A stretch of DNA of 15,882 nucleotides from Anaerolineales bacterium. Lineage in GTDB: Bacteria; Chloroflexota; Anaerolineae; 4572-78; J111. The notes beneath the pieces are model-generated. The model saw only the letters and a program-made list of their open reading frames with translations, made no database searches and was not told where the DNA came from. The position numbers were made by a program, and so were the translations under genes. Of this stretch, positions 1-6,651 are shown piece by piece. The stretch is taken from the NCBI GenBank assembly GCA_012032575.1, contig JAAUSP010000118.1, positions 1 through 15,882 on the forward strand. Reading direction: 5' to 3'. Position 1 is the stretch's first letter. The number at the start of each line of letters is the position of its first letter.

Positions 1-170
1 GCGTTCTCTTGAACCTGGGCACTTTTTGGGGGTGCCAAGCTGAAACCAGGATGATGATCAGGAGTTGAGGCAAGGTTTTTTGCCTCTGCCGGCAGCGGGG
101 GCAACAGCGATCCCAGGATAGCAATAACCAGAACAAGGTGTATCCCTTTGACGAAACACGGTCTGTTCAT
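1..170 (-). CDS. N-terminus of an exported protein (partial, runs off the left edge)
   Basis: An open minus-strand frame starts at the ATG at 168-170 and stays open to the window edge, giving 56 codons. The first ~32 residues form a classic Sec signal peptide: MNRP, a Lys, a hydrophobic core (LVLVIAILGSLLPPL), then an A-x-A type site (PAEA/KN). After it the chain is polar and Pro/Ser/His-rich (residues 33-56). A strong Shine-Dalgarno (AGGGAGGGA) lies just upstream at forward 171-181, which fixes the start. The gene lies 80 nt downstream of the 130-aa membrane-protein gene on the same strand and may be the last gene of that operon. Only the targeting signal can be read; the mature domain is outside the window, so no function is assigned. 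No lipobox cysteine is seen. Confidence 0.72.
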   Translation of the reverse strand, partial: MNRPCFVKGIHLVLVIAILGSLLPPLPAEAKNLASTPDHHPGFSLAPPKSAQVQEN

Positions 171-250
171 GCGAGTCCCTCCCTGTATTGAAATGAAAAT
201 CGGTGAATTGAGGAAACACTTCCCCAGCGTAGAAAGAGAAAAGTAACAAG

Positions 251-643
251 TTATTCCAATTCAGATTCAATACGGTTTAGGGCTTGCTGGTATGCCTCCG
301 TTGGATTAATAAAGAAATAGACCAGGGGAACAAACCAGAGAAACCATAGGAAGAACCAGCCGAGAACAAAACACAGCCAGGTTAGCATACTGGGTTTATA
401 ACTGACAGTTGCTCCTATCTCATAGCTCCCTGGCCTTTTTTCTTTTATGTCGATAGTCGAATGAAAATCTGCTGCAAAAGCAAAGTTTATCCCTTTAGAC
501 CCCTGGTCAATTTCAAAGCCATGTCTCGTGTCTCGGATATTTCCTCCAAGAGAATACAATACTTTCTTTGTGGCATCTTTTATGTCTTCACGATCTCTAT
601 CAGTTGTAAACCCTACATAGACGGTTTTTGTACTGTTGAACAT
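251..643 (-). CDS. Small single-span membrane protein, function unknown
   Basis: The product is 130 aa. Residues 1-85 are a soluble, mixed alpha/beta-looking domain (VYVGFTTDRDRED near the start, beta-like stretches at ~50-82). Residues 87-112 are a very aromatic, hydrophobic membrane segment rich in Trp and Phe, followed by a short charged tail (residues 113-130). The start is supported by a strong AAAGGAGGGA Shine-Dalgarno at forward 646-655. I do not recognise the family; the soluble part could be a small sensor or regulatory domain, but that is a guess. It lies 45 nt downstream of the 483-aa coiled-coil membrane protein and is probably co-transcribed with it. An 11-nt sequence upstream of its start recurs at nearly the same distance upstream of the next gene. 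Confidence 0.75.
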   Translation of the reverse strand: MFNSTKTVYVGFTTDRDREDIKDATKKVLYSLGGNIRDTRHGFEIDQGSKGINFAFAADFHSTIDIKEKRPGSYEIGATVSYKPSMLTWLCFVLGWFFLWFLWFVPLVYFFINPTEAYQQALNRIESELE

Positions 644-688
644 TTGTCCCTCCTTTTTTTATTGAAATGATTATTTTTATAGCGAAAC

Positions 689-2140
689 TTAACTGCCAAA
701 TTCGCGTTTGCGCTGTGCTTCATCTGCTTTCTCTCGAACATATTTAATTGCATTTTCAGCGGCCGTTCGTGGGTCAAATCGCCAACGCGCTGAACTAAAA
801 GCCTTGGCGTTAGTTTGTTTAAAGTAGTCTTCGTCTGGAAAGGTAATATCAATTTTGTCCGCGTTCGTGAGGGATAGGCTTAGCGAGGGTACGTTCTCCA
901 TAAAAAGTTTTTCCCCCTCGTCAGTTTCAATCTCCCGATATGTTTTGAAGGCTTTGACAGCGACAACATTGGCATAATCTTGGCTTGTGACTCTTTCGCC
1001 ACTTGTATGACCGGTGATGAAATCAAAAATAGTACCATACGTTGCGAGTACATTGTCTGCCAACAGGATAAACTCGAAATTATAAACACCGTAAAAATCA
1101 GCGAAGGTGCTATCTGGCATGATTGTATAATGTCGGGCACGAAGATGTTTATTACGATCTGATTTTTTATCCCAATAAGGTCGCGGTATTAATTCTTTAG
1201 CTTGAAGTTCTGCCGGGCCACGAATACAAAAAGGATTTTCAGCATCTTTCAATTTAACTAAACGGTCTCGTAAACCTGAACGAGATGTAGCAGTTTGAGC
1301 AAGGGATTTAATATCTTCTCTCAACCAATTATCTACATCTTCATCAGACGGAGGAGCCGGAATCTGGGCGATGAGGTCAGCAATCTGGGATTTTAAGAAT
1401 TCGATACGATGTGCATATGACGGGTAGTTGCTATCCAATTCGGTTTGCGCAGTATCAATCTGAGAAGAAATTTGTTGAATATTCTTAGCAAGCTCGTCAA
1501 TACGTGGGTCTAATTTTTGATGGAGATTTTTAATAAAAATTGCTACTTCGCGTTTGATTTTTTTATCCGAAGGTTTGTATGATTCAAATAGTATCCAGGC
1601 ACCCCCACCAACAATTGGAAGCCCAATTATATAAAAACAGGCGAAGACTATACCTAAAGATTCGCCAGAAAGCCCTAACAACGCCGCACAAAGAGGAACT
1701 ATCAAAAAAAATCCCCCTAACATTGCCAAAATAATTCCAAAAATACGGGTTCGATTGTTGGAGCCAGTCAATCGCGCTACAACCCGTTTTTCTGCATTAT
1801 TTTCTTCATCCTCCAATTCATCTTGAACTCGCCCAAGTTCTTTAGTCAACCAAGAACGCTCACCTTCGAGTTCGTTTTTTCGTTCATAGACCCGATGCCG
1901 AGCACTTTCTATTTTTTCTTCAAGTTTTGCTATTTCTCTTTTTTGTGGTTTTCCAACATCATCAGGTTTGATTCGAAAAAAATAATCCCACAGTTGGATA
2001 CGCTTTTTGTTAGACAGGTTGCTTTCCGCCTCTTTTACTAGCCTGTCCCGATCTTGCCGACTTGGCAGATAGGGCATATCAATCAAATAATCCCAAATAT
2101 CGGTTGAATAATCAGGTAAATTTTCAAGCGGAGTCAACAT
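689..2140 (-). CDS. Coiled-coil protein with two transmembrane helices, function unknown
   Basis: The product is 483 aa. Layout seen: residues 1-60 polar, with several Trp and Tyr; ~65-120 a highly charged helix likely to form a coiled coil; two hydrophobic segments at ~133-156 and ~162-185 separated by a short GESL turn; ~196-260 a second coiled coil; 265-483 a soluble C-terminal domain. Two spans place both coiled coils and the C-terminal domain on the same side, most likely the cytoplasm. The start ATG has a GGGAGGGA Shine-Dalgarno at forward 2146-2153. It lies 25 nt downstream of the 205-aa gene, so the two are probably translated from one mRNA. Composition is AT-rich (18 G/C in the 60 bases 1501-1560), unlike the GC-rich STAND genes downstream, which suggests a different origin. 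I do not recognise the family. A membrane effector or scaffold role is only an inference from neighbours. Confidence 0.8.
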   Translation of the reverse strand: MLTPLENLPDYSTDIWDYLIDMPYLPSRQDRDRLVKEAESNLSNKKRIQLWDYFFRIKPDDVGKPQKREIAKLEEKIESARHRVYERKNELEGERSWLTKELGRVQDELEDEENNAEKRVVARLTGSNNRTRIFGIILAMLGGFFLIVPLCAALLGLSGESLGIVFACFYIIGLPIVGGGAWILFESYKPSDKKIKREVAIFIKNLHQKLDPRIDELAKNIQQISSQIDTAQTELDSNYPSYAHRIEFLKSQIADLIAQIPAPPSDEDVDNWLREDIKSLAQTATSRSGLRDRLVKLKDAENPFCIRGPAELQAKELIPRPYWDKKSDRNKHLRARHYTIMPDSTFADFYGVYNFEFILLADNVLATYGTIFDFITGHTSGERVTSQDYANVVAVKAFKTYREIETDEGEKLFMENVPSLSLSLTNADKIDITFPDEDYFKQTNAKAFSSARWRFDPRTAAENAIKYVREKADEAQRKREFGS

Positions 2141-2165
2141 GCGGGTTCCCTCCCAATGATTTTTA

Positions 2166-2783
2166 TTAATTTAGACCAAGTTTGTTCCTGGCCTCATCAC
2201 TTGCCTTGAGCAATTTAAGAATTACTTTGTCTTTTTCTGGTAATTGCTCCCTCGCCAAACGTTGAGTTACTATGCCTGGAGAAATATCGTTTTCACTTAC
2301 TTGCCCGTGATAGCTGTAATAATCCATTTCCAGAATTGCCAGAAAAATAAGAGGCATCAACTCGTCCCCCATTTTTTTACGAGCTGAGATGAGGCACTTT
2401 TCAATCCTTGTTCTTTCCATCGGGCGAATAGCATTAAAAGAACGACCTGCTAATAGGATTAATGCTCTTAAAAGGTTGGCATATCCGGCCTGTGCTGAGT
2501 TCTCAGGAACACCCTGTAATATTTCGGAGGCACTATCAAATTCTTTCTCGTCCAATAAAAGCACAATTTGAGTTACTACATCATCATCATCTTCAGCCAG
2601 AGATAACTCGCCTAAACTTGCCAGTTCTATCTGTAATCTGTTAAGTTCTGCTTCAATATCTTCTATCTCTATTAAAATATAAGGCGGGGCATACAACCCA
2701 AATGAAGCCTTCTGTTCTTTTAACTTCTGTAGGTGACGTTCATGTTTTATTATCAAATTCTTTATATCAGTGCTACGTGACAT
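2166..2783 (-). CDS. Protein with N-terminal effector-associated-like helical domain
   Basis: The product is 205 aa. Residues ~6-56 are a helical hairpin with the pattern H-x3-LQKLKEQxAxxGLYxPPxxLIEIEDIEAEL. I recall this kind of segment at the N-terminus of many TIR, CHAT, SIR2 and NACHT/NB-ARC conflict proteins in Chloroflexota and cyanobacteria, where such regions act as homotypic adaptor (effector-associated) modules; this is recall, not a search. An acidic linker (EDDDD, 64-68) follows, then an all-helical region (~69-200) that looks TPR-like and carries no catalytic motif I recognise. It is the first gene of the tight minus-strand run. Its Shine-Dalgarno is weak (AAAAGAG, forward 2785-2791), unlike the strong ones of the genes after it. 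An adaptor linking a sensor to the membrane proteins is the likeliest role, but that is inference. Confidence 0.75.
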   Translation of the reverse strand: MSRSTDIKNLIIKHERHLQKLKEQKASFGLYAPPYILIEIEDIEAELNRLQIELASLGELSLAEDDDDVVTQIVLLLDEKEFDSASEILQGVPENSAQAGYANLLRALILLAGRSFNAIRPMERTRIEKCLISARKKMGDELMPLIFLAILEMDYYSYHGQVSENDISPGIVTQRLAREQLPEKDKVILKLLKASDEARNKLGLN

Positions 2784-2872
2784 ACTCTTTTACGCAACTT
2801 ATTTCTGTGTTTTAGCCGCCCAACAATGGTCAAGCTGAGAAGAAATAGTACCTATCTCGCGCTTATTTCATC

Positions 2873-2915
2873 GGGTTGCCTTCCTTTTATAAGCAGGGCT
2901 GACGAAAGGCAATCC
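2873..2915. promoter_or_regulatory. Imperfect inverted repeat with a -10-like box in its loop
   Basis: GGGTTGCCTT (2873-2882) faces AAGGCAATCC (2906-2915), a 10-bp repeat with one mismatch or wobble. On the minus strand the loop contains TATAAA (forward 2886-2891), and a TTGCCT -35-like box sits in the upstream arm (forward 2907-2912), with a short 15-nt spacer. It could be a promoter/operator for the run of genes starting at 2783, or a weak stem-loop after the DJ-1-like gene ending at 2944. There is no adjacent U-tract, so a classical terminator is not supported. A second small hairpin (GCCAA/TTGGC) lies at 2917-2931. Confidence 0.3.
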
Positions 2916-2943
2916 AGCCAACTTCCTTGGCGGGCGTGATGTT

Positions 2944-3405
2944 TTAAGAATCAATTTTTTCCAAAAATAAACCGATCAATTCCTGAACAAACAAGGACAA
3001 CGCTTGCCCTTCCGGGTAAAGGATGATCTCCTCCACGGGGGCAGGTATTACGGCTGTAATGGTTTTGTCGGCGCAAATGGGTGGACCAACCACAAACCTG
3101 GCTCCGTGGGCATAAGCCCGTTCCAACAGTTCGCCCAGGCGCGGATCATTTTTCAGCGGGGCAAGATGGGTAGGGGTAGTGGGAATAATGATGCAGCTAA
3201 TCTGCGCCGCTAAGGCCAGGGCTTTGCTCAAGGGTAAATCCGGCACCAGAGCCAAACCATGCGCTCCACTCAAAACGCCGGGGGTTAAGCCGATGACCTT
3301 AACCAGCAGTCCAGCCTGGCGCAGCTCGGCCACAAACGTCGCTGCGACCCTTTCTTCAAAATCACTGGCCCATAGTACAAAAATGTACTCGCTCGATTTG
3401 CTCAT
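2944..3405 (-). CDS. DJ-1/PfpI-like protein (class I glutaminase amidotransferase fold)
   Basis: The product is 153 aa from the ATG at 3403-3405. I prefer this start because AAGG precedes it at a 6-nt spacing; the ATG 30 nt further upstream (3433-3435) has no Shine-Dalgarno. The start shows the DJ-1/PfpI pattern: a hydrophobic first strand (YIFVLW), then DFEERVAATFVAELRQAG, with Glu at 17/18 matching the conserved acidic residue, then a VKVIGLTPG strand. At 72-74 a III strand leads into PTTPTHLAPLKNDPRL, which resembles the family's PGG..DP..LL segment. The nucleophile-elbow region reads FVVGPPICAD. Cys111 is near the right place, but the usual AAICAG context is missing, so activity is doubtful. 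The protein is somewhat shorter than typical family members (~165-190 aa). Known family members include chaperones, glyoxalases and proteases; the role here is unknown. It is codirectional with the adaptor gene but 160 nt upstream of it. Confidence 0.65.
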   Translation of the reverse strand: MSKSSEYIFVLWASDFEERVAATFVAELRQAGLLVKVIGLTPGVLSGAHGLALVPDLPLSKALALAAQISCIIIPTTPTHLAPLKNDPRLGELLERAYAHGARFVVGPPICADKTITAVIPAPVEEIILYPEGQALSLFVQELIGLFLEKIDS

Positions 3406-3460
3406 TAATGCCTTAACCGTTGAATCCTTGTACATTGAGCAAGAACTTTGCTACGAATTG

Positions 3461-3506
3461 CACGAATTAGCACGAATAAATTTAGTGAAAATTCGTGTAA
3501 TTCGTG
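3461..3506. repeat. Dispersed-repeat-type hairpin (CACGAATTA / TAATTCGTG)
   Basis: CACGAATTAGCACGAAT (3461-3477) is the inverted complement of ATTCGTGTAATTCGTG (3491-3506) except for one extra G, giving a 16-bp stem with a 1-nt bulge and a ~13-nt loop. A further ACGAATT unit at 3453-3459 makes three units spaced 9-10 bp apart on the left. Very similar ATTCGTGTAATTCGTGGC sequences are, as I recall, scattered between genes in many environmental bacterial genomes, so this is probably a REP/MITE-like dispersed element rather than a gene-specific operator. Confidence 0.6.
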
Positions 3507-3672
3507 GCGAAAAATCCTATTTGGTTCCGGCTCGTCCGGGTTAGGGGTATCCTGGGTGGGAAAGTTGCCGTTATCTTACCCCAAAATTGTTCCCGGAGTT
3601 TACTAATTTTCTATCGTCATTCGGTCCAGGCTATCACTTTCTATCAGCCTGCTACCAAACCTTAAAAAGGGC

Positions 3673-3701
3673 TTGTTTTTATCCAAAGCTTGTGGTATGT
3701 T
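3673..3701 (+). promoter_or_regulatory. Sigma70-like promoter for the NB-ARC gene
   Basis: A TTGTTT -35 box (3673-3678) and a TATGTT -10 box (3696-3701) are separated by exactly 17 nt. The predicted transcription start is near 3708, leaving a ~15-nt leader that holds only the Shine-Dalgarno. Upstream lie three CTATC units (3611, 3631, 3641) and a 6-bp inverted repeat CAGGCT/AGCCTG (3627-3651) that could bind a regulator. Confidence 0.5.
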
Positions 3702-3710
3702 AAAAGCACA

Positions 3711-3719
3711 AGAGGGGGG
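3711..3719 (+). promoter_or_regulatory. Shine-Dalgarno that fixes the NB-ARC gene start at 3723
   Basis: AGAGGGGGG ends 3 nt before the ATG at 3723. The alternative in-frame TTG at 3690 lies upstream of the predicted -10 box and has no Shine-Dalgarno, so the ATG is chosen. Confidence 0.6.
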
Positions 3720-3722
3720 CCG

Positions 3723-5138
3723 ATGAATAGCGAACTTTCCGTTTCACAATTACGGCAAGCCGTATCGAACGCCTTAAAGGCTTACTACAAGGCCGATACC
3801 GAACCACCCCCCTTTCAGAATTTGCGGATTTTTCAGCGCCTCTTCCCCACCGAGACCGCCACCCGGCGCGAAGCCACCAATAAAATCCTCATTAAAGCTC
3901 TCGACACCCTGGAATCAACCAACAAAAAGGCGGCCCAGCTTCTGGTCAAGCATTTTTTAGATGGCGAAGCCATGAAGCTGATCAGCCACCAGGAAAACAT
4001 CGGCGAAGCTACGGCTTACCGGCAGCAAACCGAAGCGATTGAGCTGCTGGCCGGCATCATCCACACCTGGGAAGTTCAAGCCCGGCAGGAACAGCAGCGC
4101 TTGCTGGAAACCCGCCTGGAACGACCCACCTATACCGAACTGATTGGGGTTGACGACCATCTCGCCCCCTTGCTGCAACTACTCACTTCAGCCGAGCCGC
4201 CCTGGTTGATCTCGCTGGAAGGGCTGGGCGGCATTGGCAAAACCTCGCTGGCCGATGCGCTGGCCCGCCGGGCCATTCAGACCGGCTGCTTCGTAGATTT
4301 TGGCTGGATCAGCGCCCGCCCGCATACCTTTAACCCGGGCCGGGGCATCAGGCCGGTGGACACCCCGGCTCTCACCGCCGAGCAACTGATCGAAGGACTC
4401 CTGGCGCAACTGGTACCCGACATCAGCGGACCGGCTCAATTCTCGGCCAAAGAGGCTCTGGTTGCCCTGCAAGCTAAATTCGAGCAAGGCCCCCATTTGA
4501 TTGTGATTGACAATCTGGAAACGGTGCTGGACCTTGAAACCCTGCTGCCCACTCTACGTCACCTCAGCCAGCCGGCCAAGTTTCTATTGACTTCACGCGA
4601 GAGCCTGCACTACGAGCCGGGACTGCATCACTATCCCATACCGGAACTGAGTCAGGCCCATACCCTGCGCCTCATTCGCCGCGAGATCGAGCTAAATCAC
4701 CCACCCCACCTGCAAGATATGGCCGAGGCTGACCTCGATCAGGTCTACCGGGTGGTGGGCGGCAATCCGCTGGCCATCCGGCTGGTCATTGGCCAAACCC
4801 ATGTGTTTGCATTGGAGAGTATTTTGGCCGATCTAAAGGCAGCCCGCGGCCAAAAAGTCGAAACGTTGTACACCTACATTTACCGGCAGGCCTGGAATCA
4901 ACTCGACCCCGTAACCCGACAGGTGTTTCTGGCCATGCTCCTGGTAGCCGAAGGCCAGGGCAGCCTGGATCATCTGGCCGAACTCAGCGAGGTGGACGAA
5001 ACCGGCGTCCGAGATGCCCTGGATTGGCTGGTGCGACTCAATTTGGTGGACCGCCGGGGGAGCTTGCAAACCCAGTCTTACTCGATCCACCCATTAACCC
5101 GCACCTTTTTACAGCGGCAAGCCCAATTATGGTTGTAG
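3723..5138 (+). CDS. HTH/NB-ARC STAND ATPase
   Basis: The product is 471 aa. Residues ~55-115 look like a sigma-region-4-type helix-turn-helix (LISHQENIGEATAYRQQTEA around 86-105). The NB-ARC core follows: Walker A GLGGIGKTS at 167-175 (Lys173), Walker B LIVIDN with Asp263, the sensor-like TSR at 290-292 and the GNPLA motif at 347-351. Residues ~380-463 are a winged helix ending in YSIHPLTRTFL. STAND ATPases of this class are nucleotide-gated signalling switches, usually with a C-terminal repeat domain that senses the trigger. Here the chain stops right after the winged helix, and the expected TPR domain lies in the next ORF (5242-6366) in another frame, so this may be the front half of a split gene. 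All nucleotide-binding motifs are intact. No enzymatic effector is fused to it. DNA binding by the N-terminus is an inference. Confidence 0.88.
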   Translation: MNSELSVSQLRQAVSNALKAYYKADTEPPPFQNLRIFQRLFPTETATRREATNKILIKALDTLESTNKKAAQLLVKHFLDGEAMKLISHQENIGEATAYRQQTEAIELLAGIIHTWEVQARQEQQRLLETRLERPTYTELIGVDDHLAPLLQLLTSAEPPWLISLEGLGGIGKTSLADALARRAIQTGCFVDFGWISARPHTFNPGRGIRPVDTPALTAEQLIEGLLAQLVPDISGPAQFSAKEALVALQAKFEQGPHLIVIDNLETVLDLETLLPTLRHLSQPAKFLLTSRESLHYEPGLHHYPIPELSQAHTLRLIRREIELNHPPHLQDMAEADLDQVYRVVGGNPLAIRLVIGQTHVFALESILADLKAARGQKVETLYTYIYRQAWNQLDPVTRQVFLAMLLVAEGQGSLDHLAELSEVDETGVRDALDWLVRLNLVDRRGSLQTQSYSIHPLTRTFLQRQAQLWL

Positions 5139-5241
5139 ATCAGGCGGTTAGGCCGGCCCGGCCAATGTCGAGTTCGTTTTTTTTATTGGCTGCCTCAAGC
5201 GCAGTATCCGCCGGCTGCTAACCCGGCTCCGTCAAACCGAG

Positions 5242-6366
5242 ATGATATTCTCTGTAGACGATCAAGCCCAGGCGCTTCACACCCTGGATTACGCTTTGCA
5301 GCAGCCCGAAATCTGGCCGGAGACGCGCTCCCTGCTGCTGGAACTTGCGCCGCTGATGGAACAAGCCGGTTATCGGGATGAATGGCAGCCTTACCTGGAG
5401 CAAGGTCTTACTTTGAGCCGGTGGCTGGCCGATCGAGAGGCCGAAGCGGAATTAGCTTTACAATTGGGTGTTTTGGGCCAGCTTCGCAGCGATTATGCGG
5501 CGGCCCGTCAATACCTGGAAGCCAGCAAACAACGGTTTGAGACGCTTAATAACTCGCTCAACCTGGCCCGGGCTTTGAATCACTTGGCCTATGTGGCTTG
5601 CCTACAGCGTCAGTTTCAAGAAGCTATTCATCTGGTCGAAACCGCTCTGAGTCTACTTCACGACCAGGCCGGCGAAAGTGCCTTCAGCTATTTTGTGTTA
5701 GGCGCTGTCGCTCTTGACCAGGGTCACTGGGCTAAAGCTGAGACCTTTCTGAGGCAGGCACACCATTTGTGGCAGCAGGTTGATAATAAACGCATGCAAG
5801 GCCGCTGCTTAATGGGACTCTGCGCAGCCCTGCGTCCTCAAGAAAAATATCAGGCCGCGCTTGAGGCCGGCCAACAAGCCGTAGCTATGTTTGAAGCGGT
5901 ACACGATCCGGTTCAGCGGGCTATTAGCCAGATGAATTTGGGCAATGTCTATCTAATGTTGGAGCAACCGCACCAGGCCCTGGAGCTGTACCAACCCGCC
6001 GAACGAATTTTTCGCCAGGTGCATGACCTCTTTCACCTGGCTCATATCAACCACACGCTTGGCATGGCCTATCGCCATTTGGGTGAATGGGCCACCGCCG
6101 AAGCGGCTTACCGACGCAGCCTTGACTATCAGGAAAAACTCGGCAATCTGGCCTGGCTGGTTAACACGCTGGATGGCCTGGGGCTAGTATATCTAACCCA
6201 GGGACAACTTACGCCAGCTATCACCACATTTGAAATGGCCCTGGAGCGGTTGATGGAAATTAAGGGCCAATCTGGTTACGACTCTTTACGCCACATGCTG
6301 GTTGAGCATCTGCACGAGGCTCAGAGTAAGATAAACCTGGAAAATACCTCTCAAAAGCCTGTCTGA
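5242..6366 (+). CDS. TPR-repeat protein, probable sensor half of the upstream NB-ARC protein
   Basis: The product is 374 aa from the ATG at 5242. Residues 1-60 (ALHTLDYALQQPEIW, then LLLELAPLMEQAGYRDEWQPYLEQGL) match what I know as the segment joining the winged helix to the repeats in full-length bacterial NB-ARC/TPR proteins. About seven repeats of ~40 aa follow, each with an L-G-x-x-Y/A-type first helix (near 70, 110, 150, 190, 230, 270 and 308). This 40-residue unit is typical of Kinesin-light-chain-type TPRs used for ligand recognition. The frame is open upstream to 5152, and those codons read plausibly as more of the same domain (CLKRSIRRLLTRLRQTE). The ATG has no clear Shine-Dalgarno, which fits an internal part of a once-longer gene. 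It could be translated separately and act in trans; the sequence cannot decide. Confidence 0.8.
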   Translation: MIFSVDDQAQALHTLDYALQQPEIWPETRSLLLELAPLMEQAGYRDEWQPYLEQGLTLSRWLADREAEAELALQLGVLGQLRSDYAAARQYLEASKQRFETLNNSLNLARALNHLAYVACLQRQFQEAIHLVETALSLLHDQAGESAFSYFVLGAVALDQGHWAKAETFLRQAHHLWQQVDNKRMQGRCLMGLCAALRPQEKYQAALEAGQQAVAMFEAVHDPVQRAISQMNLGNVYLMLEQPHQALELYQPAERIFRQVHDLFHLAHINHTLGMAYRHLGEWATAEAAYRRSLDYQEKLGNLAWLVNTLDGLGLVYLTQGQLTPAITTFEMALERLMEIKGQSGYDSLRHMLVEHLHEAQSKINLENTSQKPV

Positions 6367-6382
6367 TGTAACTTTGCGACTC

Positions 6383-6436
6383 ATCTCGTCCCCACCCTGG
6401 TGTGTGGAGACGAGATTGAGAAGTTATTTAGTTTTT
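6383..6436 (+). terminator. Hairpin terminator after the TPR gene
   Basis: ATCTCGTCCCCAC (6383-6395) pairs with GTGGAGACGAGAT (6404-6416): 12 of 13 positions pair, around an 8-nt loop. A T5 tract follows only at 6432-6436, about 15 nt downstream, so it is a strong hairpin with a weak U-tract. It lies 17 nt after the TPR stop and separates the first STAND unit from what follows. Confidence 0.5.
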
Positions 6437-6467
6437 AAAATTTCCAACAATAGGTCTGATGATGCTA

Positions 6468-6635
6468 TTAATGCGAGCCGGGGGGATTATCGGCCAAAAC
6501 AGCATCAACGTCGGGTAGAAGTTGTGCCAATTTATCGCCTAACAGCGGTCTGACCAACGTGGTCACTGCGATCAAGCCCAAAGTGATGACGAGCGCTACC
6601 CCTGTTTTATGGGCGTACCGTAGTAGAGTTGCCAT
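6468..6635 (-). CDS. Small membrane peptide, Flp-pilin-like
   Basis: The product is 55 aa from the ATG at 6633-6635, chosen because a perfect AGGAGG (forward 6646-6651) lies 10 nt upstream; the longer frame starting at 6707 has no such site. The sequence has a short basic N-terminus (MATLLRYAHKTG), one hydrophobic segment (VALVITLGLIAVTTLV, ~13-28) and a tail LLGDKLAQLLPDVDAVL. The G..ALxxxLIAV...LG..L..LL pattern is reminiscent of type IVb Flp pilins, but the conserved Glu-Tyr after the cleavage Gly is missing, so it may be a degenerate pilin or an unrelated small membrane protein such as a toxin-like peptide. It stands alone, opposite in direction to the STAND genes on both sides. No tad/secretion genes are in the window. 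Confidence 0.55.
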   Translation of the reverse strand: MATLLRYAHKTGVALVITLGLIAVTTLVRPLLGDKLAQLLPDVDAVLADNPPGSH

Positions 6636-6645
6636 TTTTCCAATA

Positions 6646-6651
6646 CCTCCT
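6646..6651 (-). promoter_or_regulatory. Consensus Shine-Dalgarno deciding the small membrane gene start
   Basis: On the minus strand this reads AGGAGG, 10 nt before the ATG at 6635. It is the main reason to call this short ORF a real gene. Confidence 0.55.

Noticed and set aside
58..270. 70-codon minus-strand frame overlapping the signal-peptide gene
   Set aside because: The alternative minus frame from 170 has a strong Shine-Dalgarno and a textbook signal peptide.
3453..3506. CRISPR array
   Set aside because: Only short 7-base units 9-10 bp apart in a hairpin; no repeat-spacer structure of CRISPR size and no cas gene.
3179..3544. 121-codon plus-strand frame opposite the DJ-1-like gene
   Set aside because: It is antisense to a gene with family-like motifs and runs through the hairpin repeat; no Shine-Dalgarno.
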